Shown in pieces: positions 45,801-55,547 of a DNA stretch of 64,000 bases (its first letter is position 1; each line of letters opens with the position of its first letter). Source of the DNA: Stomoxys calcitrans (Eukaryota > Arthropoda > Insecta > Diptera > Muscidae); contig NC_081555.1 of assembly GCF_963082655.1 (NCBI RefSeq), positions 21,986,643 through 22,050,642 on the forward strand, written 5' to 3'. The notes beneath the pieces were generated by a model, which did not search any database, had not been told where the DNA came from, and saw nothing but the letters and a program-made list of their open reading frames with translations. A program made the position numbers and the translations under genes.

Positions 45801-47420
45801 CTTTGATAAAAATCCTACCCACACAGAACTTTGAAATAAAAATCACCAGAGGACATCATGAAAAACCTAATATTGTTGGCCGATTGTTTATATAATTTCA
45901 CTAAAGAATTTGGGACAATATTTTGTTTTCAAATAACAAGAATTTTCTTAAATTTATATAACCTTACAACAAAACACATTCGATTAAAAATACCACGCAC
46001 ACTGAATCAATGCAAACAAAATCCAGAAGAGGACATAATGACAGAATCAACAATGCTGGCCGATTGTCAAGATCAATTCATTTAATAGTATAGGACAACA
46101 TTTTGTTTTCAATTGCTCGTAACAAAATTTTTCCTAATTTTTTTTTTGGAATTTTAAAACAAGTCAAATTTTTTATCAAAAATCATTCGCACACAGATCC
46201 ATATCAAACAAAATTTAAAAAAGGACATTGTGACAAAATCCATGGTGGAGGCCGATTTATTTAAGAATAGAGGACAATTGTATTTTGTTTGCAAAGAACA
46301 AATTCGTCATAATGCTGAAACAGTTTCACTTACCGATTTTGTATATCAACTCCTTTTCAAATATTAGACTTGATTTGCACGCACACAATATAAACATAAT
46401 ATTTCTGAAAAACACATAAAGAAGTAGGGTTAATACTTTCCGCAAATCAATTCGATATACAGTTTAAAAACGAAATTTTAAAAGCAAAATAAGTTTGCAC
46501 ACGGAATCAATGCATAAAACATTTTAATGAGGACATTATCTAAAAACCGAGGTAACATGCTCTATTCCTATATCAATTCATTAGGAAAGATTATTCATAA
46601 CCAACTCGAACAGTTTTTCAATGGAAATTTATTGCTAAAATTTAAATTTTTGGCCAATTTGCATCATTAATTCGTTATAAAATATTGTATTATTCATTAT
46701 TTTGGGTATACTATTCTGCACACAAAATCCATTTTAACAGTTTTAAAGGGAAGACCATTTGCTGCCGTCGAAACTTTTGATACATTTTCCCTATCTATTC
46801 GTTGCAGTATAAAAAAGCAAATTTTTTTCAAAACTATTATGTACACAAAATTAAATTGAGTAGTTTTAGAATAGGGATTTAATGTTCTAATAAAAACTGT
46901 GGGCTCATCATCAATATCAATTCATTATAAAATGTTATACAAGATTTTTGCAAATCTGTAATGCACACAAAATCAATTCTTACTGTTGTTTAATGATGAC
47001 ATTATTCTTAAACGAAAACTTTTGACAACTTTTCCATATCAATTCGTTATATGAAATGATGCATGATTTTGGTAAAATTTTATTGCACACAGTGTCTAGG
47101 CAAACTACTTATTAATGATGTTATAATGATAAATTCAAAACTTTTTGTCGTTTCTCTATATCAATTTGTTGAAAAATATTATTTTTGATATTTGCAAAAC
47201 TATAATGCACACAAATCGAACTAAAACAGTTTCATAAAATAAACGTAATTGTTAAATCATAACGGGTTTTTGATTTTCAATATCAATTCGTTTCCGAAAA
47301 TATAGCAAGATTGTGCATGCATACACAACAGTAAACAAAACATTACATAAAACTAGATTTTCTACAGAAAAAATAAACTGAACACTTTCTTGATATCAAT
47401 TCTTAAAGAGAAAAGCACAC
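42840..47420 (+). repeat. Degenerate satellite-like array, unit about 165-190 bp
   Basis: Each unit carries TTTGCACACAGAACCAAGTC, then AAATTC-GAAGAGGACATTA, TGACAAAATCAA, TATCAATTCATTTAAGAATA and ATTTTGTTTGCAAA. In the best region the GCACACA box occurs at about 44452, 44630, 44797, 45130, 45322, 45486, 45653, 45820, 45992 and 46189, steps of 164-197 bp. Outer parts (42840-44400 and 46380-47420) keep only the GCACACA and TATCAATTCGTT boxes. The unit length is close to one nucleosome repeat. The short open frames here are repeat translations. Confidence 0.85.
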
Positions 47421-48770
47421 AATTTGTTATATTGTATTATTTTGTTAATATTTTAGTTTATTGTTTTGTTCAACGAAATATCAAAAAAAAACGTTAACCA
47501 AATACAGGCAGAGCATTTTGAAAGTACTAATTTTCGTAAGAAGATCCAATCTTTTCCCCATATAACATCCTCTAAACCCCAGACCCTATCGAACCCAAAA
47601 ATATTCATAGCAAAAAAGAAAAGAAAAACAAAAATCTATATAGAAAAATATCAATTCCGCTGCATATCATTTTTATTGAAAGAAATAAAACTAAAAAAGC
47701 AACAAAACAAAAACAAATAATAGGCATTAAAAAAGGAACACAATGGAAAAGTGTTGAAAAAAACAGCAATAACAAAACAAAACAAAAAATTCATAACAAA
47801 ATTTATTAAACCAGCATTTCAATTTAACATTTAAGATAAGTGTATATGTTTCTATAAATTAAAAAAAAAAATAAAAAATAAAACCATTAACTTTTATTTT
47901 GTATGGTTTTTTGGAAAAACAAAAAATTTAATAATTCTAATGTGCAATATATAGAATTTTATTTTCTGTTAAATATTTAAACAAAAAAATTAATAAAATT
48001 ATTTTATGTTTTCTTCTTTAAATAAATGTAAAATTTCCTTTTTAAAAATCCCGAAAAAACTCTCATAACAAACCCCTTGCCCTTCAAAATCCATAAACGC
48101 AACAAAAACAAAAACATTTTTAAATATTAAAAAACTTAAAGAACTTAAAAATGTCAGGTATATTCTTATATATATACATAAATATAGTAAAGCCAAATAT
48201 TTATATATATAAGACATCAAATTTAAGAAAAAGGAAGCTACCTCGTTTTTAATCTACAAAACTTTAAACAAAAGAAAAAAATTTATTAAAAAATTTAAGA
48301 AAAACCAAGTAAAGAAAGAAAAACCAAAAACAAATTGAAATTCAAAAAACAATAAAACCAAAAATAGTATTATAATAAAAATTGAAAAAATACCTATTAT
48401 TATTTTTGCTCCCCCGCTCCCCCTTAAAGAAAGTTATACGTAATTGCAAATAAATGATGTAATGAAATGAAAAACAAAAATACAAAAATTGACGATATCT
48501 CTGCAACTCTTATTAAAACAATAGTAAATTTTAAGCATTTAGCCAAGTAAAACTCTCAAAAAAAAAAAAAACAAAACGAAAATTATATATAAAACAATTT
48601 GAATGAATCAACAAAACAACCAAAAAGGAAAATCTATGAAACGAAGACGACAGAAACGAACAAGAAGAAATAAATAAATGAAATGTGTAAACAAAATTTG
48701 AAAATAAAATTGATTTTTGTGTAAAAGAAGCAAAACAAGGTAAGTTAGAGAACAAATTAAGGAGAATAAA
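47421..48770. other. AT-rich DNA without recognisable gene
   Basis: The stretch is dominated by A-rich runs. Frames at 47466-47720 (Lys-rich) and on the minus strand at 47999-48835 (Phe/Ser-rich) are low-complexity. Nothing is supported. Confidence 0.5.
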
Positions 48771-49885
48771 AAAAGCGTGCTTATTTCGGATGGGCCGAAT
48801 CTTATATACACTTTACCATGGATCGAATTTGTCAAGTTCTTTGACCGGCATCTCTTTTATAGGCAAACAGAATAACATCCTATATGGGCTCAAGAACTAA
48901 AATCAGGAAATCGGATAAGCATTGCGCCCTCTAGAGGCTCAAGAAGTCAATATCCGAGATCGGTTTATATGGCACCTATATCAAGTGATAAACCAATATT
49001 GACCATACTAAGCATAGTTGTTGAAAGTCATAACAAAACACATCAAACAAAATTTTAGGCAATTTGGATAAGAATTACGTCCTCTAGAGGCTCAAGAAGT
49101 CAACATCCAAGATTGGTTTATATGGCAGCTATATCAAGTTATGAACAGATTTTGAGGATACTTAGCATTGTTGTTGGAAGTCATAATAAAACACCTCATT
49201 CAAAATTTCAGCAAAATCGGATAAGAATTGTGCCCTCTAGAGGCTCAAGCAGTCAAGATCCAAGTTTGGTTTATATGGCAGCTTTATCAGGTTATGAACC
49301 GAATTGGGACTTACTTGGCACAGTTGCTGGAAGTCATAACAAAACACGTCATACAAAATTTTAGGCAATTCGGATATGAATTACGCCCTCTAGAGGCTCA
49401 AGATGTCAACATCCAAGATCGGTTTATGTGGCAGCTATATCAAGTTATGAACAGATTTTGAGGATACTTAGCATTGTTGTTGGAAGTCATAACAAAACAA
49501 GTCATACAAAATTTTAGCCAATTTGGATAAGAATTGCGCCCTCTAGAGGCTCAAGCAGTCAAGATCCAAGATCAGTTTATATGGTAGATTCATCATTTAT
49601 CAGGTTATGAACCGATTTGGACCGTACTTGGCACAGTTGTTGGAAGTCATAACAAAACACATCATACAAAATTTTAGCCAATTCGGATAAGAATTGCGCC
49701 CTCTAGAGGCTCAAGAAGTCAAGATCCAAGATCGGTTTATATGGCAGCCATATCAAAACGTGGACTGATATGGCCCATTTACAATCCCAACTGAACTAAT
49801 AAGAAGTATCTGTGCAAAATTTCAAGCGCCTAGCTTTACTCCTTCAAAAGTTTGAGTGCTTACCACAGACAGACAGAACAGAGGG
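48771..49885 (+). mobile_element. Type A fly repeat element, copy A6 (3'-truncated)
   Basis: The copy starts AAAAGCGTGCTTATTTCGGA, TGGGCCGAATCTTATATACA, CTTTACCATGGATCG, the family head. Six internal lines carry CTAGAGGCTCAAGAAGTCAA at 48931, 49084, 49237, 49390, 49543 and 49703, so the internal period is exactly 153 bp four times. It breaks off at CAGACAGACAGAACAGAGGG, before the CATGGCTAGATCGAC tail, where a jockey-like element begins. Confidence 0.85.
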
Positions 49886-50705
49886 ATAACTCCAAGGGTT
49901 GCACAGTTCGTCGCCAGCCTTTAAGTAAAGGTGGTTTTTACGATTCAGTCTCAGACAGCGGCAGTGTCAATTAAAAAGTCATCCCAGCCGAATCGATAGA
50001 TGAGGTCAACGGGATGATTGACCGAGGACATTGCTAAGCTCACAGCAAGACCGAGAGAGTTTTGCGGGGCACGACCAAAGAAAGTGAAGAGTATGTATCG
50101 GAGGATAAATGGGCAAAAGTCTAGGATGGTCGTAGGGATACAAATGATGTTCTAACTACTTCTACGGAAGCTGGAAAGAGAAGCAGATCTCCCGAAGAGC
50201 AAAACAGTTCAAAAGCCCTGAAAAATAGCTCCCCTCTTTCATGTAATTTGAGAATACCAAGATTGGTACCATAGGGGAAGCGCACAGGACCCCTGAGTCT
50301 TCATGGAGGTCTGTGACTTCCAAAAGGATGCCACAGCCATCACGGAGGGGAAGATGATCGCTGAAAAGAGTAAGAAGTCGCCATCTTACTCCTTAAGTGG
50401 CCAAGAGGCACAACAGAGACGAGCTGGCGCCTGCAGTCCTTGATATCGGCAGAGCATCCCATAGGATTCTCCCAGATCGTAAATCCTAACTAGAGGACTT
50501 TGGAACATTTGTTGTATCCTAGAGAGGGTCCACCCACACAAATTCTTAGCTGCGAGTATAGCACGGACATCTCGATGCTGTGTTTAGCGACAGCAGAATG
50601 TATTGATATGCTCAAAAAGCCTATTGCAAGTATCTCTACTCCCTGGGAGGGCGCAAAACTCGACTTGGCGAGGAAGATGTACATTCCCTAGCCTATAAAG
50701 GCGAC

Positions 50706-51018
50706 GGTTTTCGTCGTAGGATGGGAGCAGCAACTTCGCAACAGAACGCATGGCGAAAGTCTTAAACAGCAATAACCAAGGTTTGGTCGTAGAGATATGG
50801 TAGGTCTTCGACAGGGAAGAGAGGATGGAAGAAGCTCTACTTGTGTTGGGCATTGATCAAGTCTCTATGATAAGTTTGGCTACGACTTAATGCATGGCGT
50901 TCTATTTGTCCATGGCTGCTTTTGTAAAGATGGTCAGTGCAGCGACAGGAACCTTGATGCAGCCCACTGACTTGCATGAAGCCAGTTTACTGTAGGATCA
51001 ATAATTGGAGTCAACGGC
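50706..51018 (+). repeat. ORF1 domain-end duplication, first copy
   Basis: The segment from CGGTTTTCGTCGTAGGATGG, GAGCAGCAACTTCGCAACAG, AACGCATGGCGAAAGTCTTA onward is repeated at 51019 as CGGTTTTAATCAAAGAATGG, GGACAGCAAGTTCACGACGG, AACGCATGATGAAAGTCTTA, a step of about 313 bp. This copy carries only a partial tail unit (CAGTGCAGCGACAGGAACC) and its own end phrase (AGCCAGTTTACTGTAGGATC). Confidence 0.75.
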
Positions 51019-51232
51019 GGTTTTAATCAAAGAATGGGGACAGCAAGTTCACGACGGAACGCATGATGAAAGTCTTAAACAAGAACAACCAAGGTGTGGT
51101 CGCAGAGAAATGGGAGGCCTTCCACAGGGAAGAGAAGGAACTCTGTGGAGGGCATTGAGCAAGTCTTCGTGACAAATTTGGGTAAGAAAGGCATGGCGTT
51201 CTACTTGTCTAAGGCTATCTTTTTCAAGATTG

Positions 51233-52075
51233 GGAGGACTATGATAGGCAAAGATCCTCATATTGAACATCAGGCCGTGCAGTGGCAGGTGACTCAATAC
51301 CGCCTTACGAACAGGGGGTCAACAATGAGACCATCATAGACTTTCTCAAAATTGGAAATATTGTGGTAAGTATAGATCCTAATATCGGAAATCAGGCAGT
51401 GCAGGGACGGGGGACTAAACACAGCCTAACGAACAGGGACCCAAAGTTGGAACTATTACCGACTTTCTCAATATTCGGAAGGATTAGGATAGGTAAAGAT
51501 CCTAATATTGGAACATCAGGCAGTGCAGTGACAGGAAACCCAATGCAGCCTAACGAACAAGGAGCCGACGATGAGACCATCACCCACTTTCTAGAGACCC
51601 ATTCACTCAAGATTTGGAAGACTAGTATAGGCAAAGATCCTAATACTGGAACATCAGGCAGTACAGGGACAGTAGACTTAATGCAGCCTAAAGAACGGAG
51701 ACCCGATGATAGAACCATCACCGACTTTCTCAAGATTCGGAAGACTTGGATAGGCAAAGATCCTAATATTTGAACATCAGGCAGCGCAAATACAGGAAAC
51801 TCAATGCAGCCTAACGAACCGAGAGCCGACGATGAGACCATCACCCATTCACTCAAGATTTGGAAGACTAGTATAGGCAAAGATCCTAATACTGGAACAT
51901 CAGGCAGTACAGGGACGGTAGACTCAATACAGCCTAACGAACAGGGACCAGAAGATGGAACCATCACCGATTTTCTCAAAATTCGGAAGTCTTGGACCAG
52001 CAAAGAACCCAATATTAAAATATCAGGCAGTACAGTGACAGGAAATTCAATGTAGCCTAAAGAACAGGGAGCAGA
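51233..52075 (+). repeat. 123-bp (41-codon) tandem repeat in the ORF1 tail, about 7 units
   Basis: Unit starts (GGAAGACT-G-ATAGGCAAAG) lie at about 51233, 51345, 51476, 51615, 51738, 51862 and 51985, the last steps being 123-124 bp. Units alternate between two types, one with GAGCCGACGATGAGACCATC and one with GGACC-GA-GATGGAACCATC, so the larger period is about 247 bp. In the plus frame the unit reads IGKDPNTGTSGSTGT then MQPNEQGADDETIT and FLKIRKTW. Because 123 is a multiple of 3, the minus strand is also open (51392-52192), but that frame is a shadow. Confidence 0.85.
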
Positions 52076-52123
52076 CGATGAAACCATCGCCCACTTACAG
52101 GAAGCACATTTACTGGAGGACCA

Positions 52124-52340
52124 ATGATTGAGACCATCCAAATAAACGTCCACCGGGACAGCTACCCACGCCCTAATGGAGAAAATCAACAAGGCAAAAT
52201 GTATATAACCTTAATTCAGTAGCTATTGACGACCCGGAACAAAGTTTCTGAACTGAACCATATCAACTACCAATTATTCTAAGCTAACACTGGTACACTG
52301 AACCTGCCTTATTTATATTCATAAGAATTTAAAACTTTTC
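52124..52340 (+). pseudogene. Jockey-like ORF2, N-terminal endonuclease start, broken
   Basis: ORF2 begins ATGATTGAGACC at 52124, overlapping the ORF1 stop as ATGA. The frames give MIETIQINVHRDS, ATHALMEKINKAKC after a shift, then LIQ-stop-LLTTRNKVSELN, HINYQLF and ANTGTLNL. This matches the opening of the AP-endonuclease domain of jockey-clade ORF2 proteins, where QEPW and NKV-GL are typical. The Glu of QEPW, a catalytic metal ligand, is replaced by a stop (CAGTAG). The domain is cut off near 52340 by the G2 repeat, and no endonuclease core or reverse transcriptase follows here. Confidence 0.65.
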
Positions 52341-52344
52341 CCCC

Positions 52345-52700
52345 AAGTTGTCAACGTTGTTGTTGAAGCCACATTTTCATGTGCAGGTGGCGATCCTCGT
52401 CAAGCTCCTGTAGGTGAGCAAGCTCGTTCCGGCCCAAAGGACCGATCGCCGCGGGAACAGGGTGGCCAATAACTTGCCTTGTCATATCGAGCATCAAAGG
52501 CACTATTTGTGCAAGAGCCAATGCCGCCCGGCCTCTCAGTGAGACTATTCGCTCTATACCGCTGATTGTCAGCGACTGAACCGCAACCTGTTGAAGGTAG
52601 CTCGCAGCTAAACTTCTCGTGACAGCAATGAACACTACACAGGTTGGAGCTCAATGTTCCAGCCTGTGTGGTGCTCACAGCTATCCCATGACGGGAGTTG
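52345..52700 (+). repeat. GTTGTTGTTGAAGCCAC-type dispersed repeat, copy G2
   Basis: The copy starts GTTGTTGTTGAAGCCACATT, TTCATGTGCAGGTGGCGATC and matches 32884-33200 as described there. It is longer at the 3' end: TGAACACTACACAGGTTGGA, GCTCAATGTTCCAGCCTGTG. A phrase resembling that end also occurs near 61069-61130. The open minus frames (52351-52678) have no recognised domain. Confidence 0.7.
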
Positions 52701-52799
52701 TCAACTTTGGATGCAATAGTGCTGGGATAGGGAGATGGTGAAGCATACCTGGCATCACGTTATCTGCCTATCGGCTCTCCGACACCGCTGCAAACGTCG

Positions 52800-52949
52800 T
52801 TTTTACATGGCATAGTACCTCACAAATGTTGCCCGCATTAGAAGAGGAAAACCACCGCTGACAATTTTTTTCTGATGGTCTCACCAGTATTCGAACCCAG
52901 GCGTTTAGCGTCAGAGGCGGACTTGCTTACCTCTGCGCTACGGTGGCCT
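52800..52949 (-). mobile_element. tRNA-derived SINE, 5' half
   Basis: The minus strand begins GAGGCCACCGTAGCGCAGAG, GTAAGCAAGTCCGCC and GACGCTAAACGCCTGGGTTC, GAATACTGGTGAGA. A box TAGCGCAGAGG and B box GGTTCGAATAC are both visible, about 44 bp apart. It continues to ACTATGCCATGTAAAA and stops. It directly precedes the RNase H remnant. Confidence 0.82.
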
Positions 52950-53620
52950 CCAACGCTTTCTTTAAGGATGGCACAATCGGCATCGTTTGGGTGCCACCTC
53001 ATAGCGGAGTAAGGGGAGATGGAGGAGCAGACGATTTGGCAGTGAAGGTCAGAGGACTGCCGTCAATAAACTTGGTTAACCCGAAGATTTTCGGGTCTAC
53101 GCAGTGCGGGATAAGGGCGTGTCCGAAAAAATCTGGGGAACAGCGAAACGGTCCTTAGGACGACGAAAATCCTATGGGGATATTCGGTTTGTGAAAAATC
53201 GATGCTATTACTGAAAGGACGTAAGAAGGAGGTCAGTTAAGCTATCGATATTATACGGGGCACATAGGACTACGAGCTCACTTATGTAAAATTGGCACGG
53301 CAAGTCATATCATGTGTAGGGCATGCGGGGATGATGATGAGACGTTGGAGCATTTCCTATGTCATTGCCCGGCTTTCGCAGCTAACAGACTACACATAGT
53401 TGGGGATACAATTCGAGACATGAACCAACGTAGGGGCGTGGTATAGAAAGTGTTTTGTAAGTAACACGCAAGTCCTGACTAAAATTTCCTTTTTCGAAGG
53501 TTACTCTTTGGTATTTAGAGCTCATAACAAGTCGATTACGGGCTTAGGTGTATAGTGGCATGGGGCGGAATAATGTCCGCCCCCTCTTTTAAACTTAATT
53601 CTAACCTACTCGACCAGTGG
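52950..53620 (+). pseudogene. Jockey-like retrotransposon RNase H end, zinc knuckle and 3' UTR
   Basis: The frame at 52950-53158 reads GIVWVPPHSGVRGDGGADDL and AVKVRGLPSINLVNPK, the last motif of an RNase H domain (normally VPGHSG--GNE-AD-LA), which would degrade the RNA strand during copying. After frame breaks it resumes at about 53245 as TGHIGLRAHLCKIGTA and CRACGDDDETLEHFLCHCPA, an intact C-x2-C-x8-H-x4-C knuckle. The 3' UTR phrase TTTAGAGCTCATAACAAG, CGGGCTTAGGTGTAT, CCGCCCCCTCTTTT matches the minus-strand copies at 57641 and 63338. This is probably the 3' end of the same element family whose ORF1 lies at 49886-52124. Confidence 0.78.
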
Positions 53621-55547
53621 CACATAATCAAGGGTTTGTAATCTCACACTACCATAGTTCGGCTTTCTTCTCCTGGGGATGATCACCAGGCGACCACAAT
53701 ATTGCGAATGACAGCTGTTGACAGATAAGAAAAAAAGGCGTTTGGCGTAGCTTGGCCAGGTCCTATGCCCCTTATTGAGATTTTTGGTGAAAGACTAAAA
53801 ACCAGTCTAACAACGCCTTCCTCCAGCCTTCCACCAGTCTAACCAAGTATTTTCCTCAACTTAAGAGCGAATCTCATCAATGGCGATAGTTTTTGCCAAA
53901 CAAGGCGGATGACCTAGGCAAATCACAAGAAGGTGATGGTTTGCTCTTGTCCTCAAAGCCTGAAACAGAAAGAAGTCTTCACCTTGTCAGCTAGTGTAGC
54001 CGGGCGCAGCCTGAGCACAAGTCAAGGTTTAAGTATCAGAGAATATGCTACTATCAGATACCATCACCGGTTGTGAATTGAAGAACAAATGCGGACCACC
54101 AGCTTACTTAGAGGGTATCAACTTCTATTTATCCTGTGTGGAAAAGCTTTGGTGAAAAAAAGTGAAAGATATATTCTTGAACTGCAAATTATGACCACAT
54201 TCACTCCACTCAACAATTCAGATCAAAGTCCTATGCAATTTTAGTAATCACTCAACTTTCTACGAAGTTAAAAACTTCTATTTTAAAACTCAATTTATCA
54301 CAAAATTGACTTATCTCAGAAAAAGCAACAACATCAATAATTTCCATACTCAATTATTAACTAAAGAAGAAAAAAACAGACAAAAAAGTTTAAAATTTTT
54401 AATACAAATTTCTAATATTGAATAAAAGTTATCGGGCTGAAAATAAATAGACAACTTGGCAGAAAGTTCAACATCAGTCAATCAATCAATCAAAAGTGTA
54501 GATTTTTTCTGCTAAATCGGGTGAGGGTCATCAGCTACATTGGCATAGAATCTCCATGGGTTCATGTGTATGTAAGTCCCCTTTAACCCACTACCACACT
54601 TATTTAGGAATTCCTGGCTCGTTTGTTTTTGTTTCTTTCGGGGGTGAGGCGAAGCGAGTGGGCGATTTGCGGGGTTTAAATTTATAAAATTACGAAAATT
54701 TCCATATAAAATAGTAGTGAGGCTAAAGGGCAGGGGAGGTTTTGTGGAGATGACGGCGTGTGTTAACTGTTGAAAAAGTCCCCCGCCAATCACAGGGCCT
54801 TAGGTTGTTTTGACACCAACACCCCACCCCCACATATGTAGAGTAAGACACACACTTACACACATATGTACCCATACATTTCAATCGCCACTTTCATCAA
54901 TGTATGCACATTGAGTTTGTATTGACATAACTAAAACTCTAAAGGCAACAAAGCCATATCCTTTGAAAGTACTAGGGATGAAGTATAGGAAAAAGGGCCT
55001 TTTTTGAATGCTACGTTAAAAAATAGAATAGGATAGTTGGATACACCTCTCTGAATTAGAAATAAATCAAACTCCTTCGAAACTCCCATCACAAATTTTT
55101 CTAAATATATTTTTTTAATATTAAAATTCTAGCCTTCTTCCTTAAGTCTTCAACATTTTTCCTTATTTTCTAAGGATTTTTACAAGTTTTTTTAAAGGCC
55201 CCCTTTAGAGTACCTCGTTGCCAGTCCTCCATGATCTCGTTATCCACCTTCCACGTCAATAGCGAACGTAATGACGATGATGCTGGCCATAGCCATCAGC
55301 AAAATTGGATTTATTTATTTACCGACCGACCGAACCCAATCACACACCCATACACGCTCACTCACTGTGTGGACACACATATATTTCCACGCGCTGCTCT
55401 GGGCACACACGCTCATCAATAACATTGTTAAAGCATATGTGTGAGCGGAAGGTTCCTTGGGAAATTTAATGGTATAAGGGTGGAAAAAGTTTTAAAGAAA
55501 TTTGAGAAATTTGTTTTGTCAAAATTTAAAGCTTTGGAAAAAAAAAC
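53621..55547. other. Unique-looking DNA
   Basis: No gene is supported. 53640-54120 is of moderate GC and may be transposon-derived but unrecognised. A GACC repeat lies at 55319-55334 and CA-rich tracts near 54845-54870 and 55340-55410. The frames at 54512-54793 minus and 55231-55422 plus show no domain. Confidence 0.45.

Larger units (their letters stand above)
49886..52124 (+). pseudogene. Jockey-like retrotransposon ORF1 (gag-like), broken
   Basis: This is the nucleic-acid-binding ORF1 protein region of a non-LTR element. The first part is hydrophilic (for example GKRSRSPEEQNSSKALKNSS near 50175). A conserved domain, which I would place with the insect gag-associated DUF4780, begins near 50580: SISTPWEGAKLDLARKMYIP, then PIKATVFVVGWEQQ, KVLNSNNQGLVVEIW, and VLGIDQ. 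Its second half is duplicated at 51019-51232 (KVLNKNNQGVVAEKWEAFHR). The tail that follows holds a 123-bp tandem repeat (51233-52075) and ends HLQEAHLLEDQ-stop at 52127. Several stops and at least one frameshift show it is dead. The stop overlaps the ORF2 start (ATGA). Confidence 0.7.

Noticed and set aside
51392..52192. 266-codon minus-strand frame as a gene
   Set aside because: It is the antisense of a 123-bp tandem repeat in a retrotransposon ORF1 tail. The repeat length being a multiple of three explains the openness, and the peptide has no domain.
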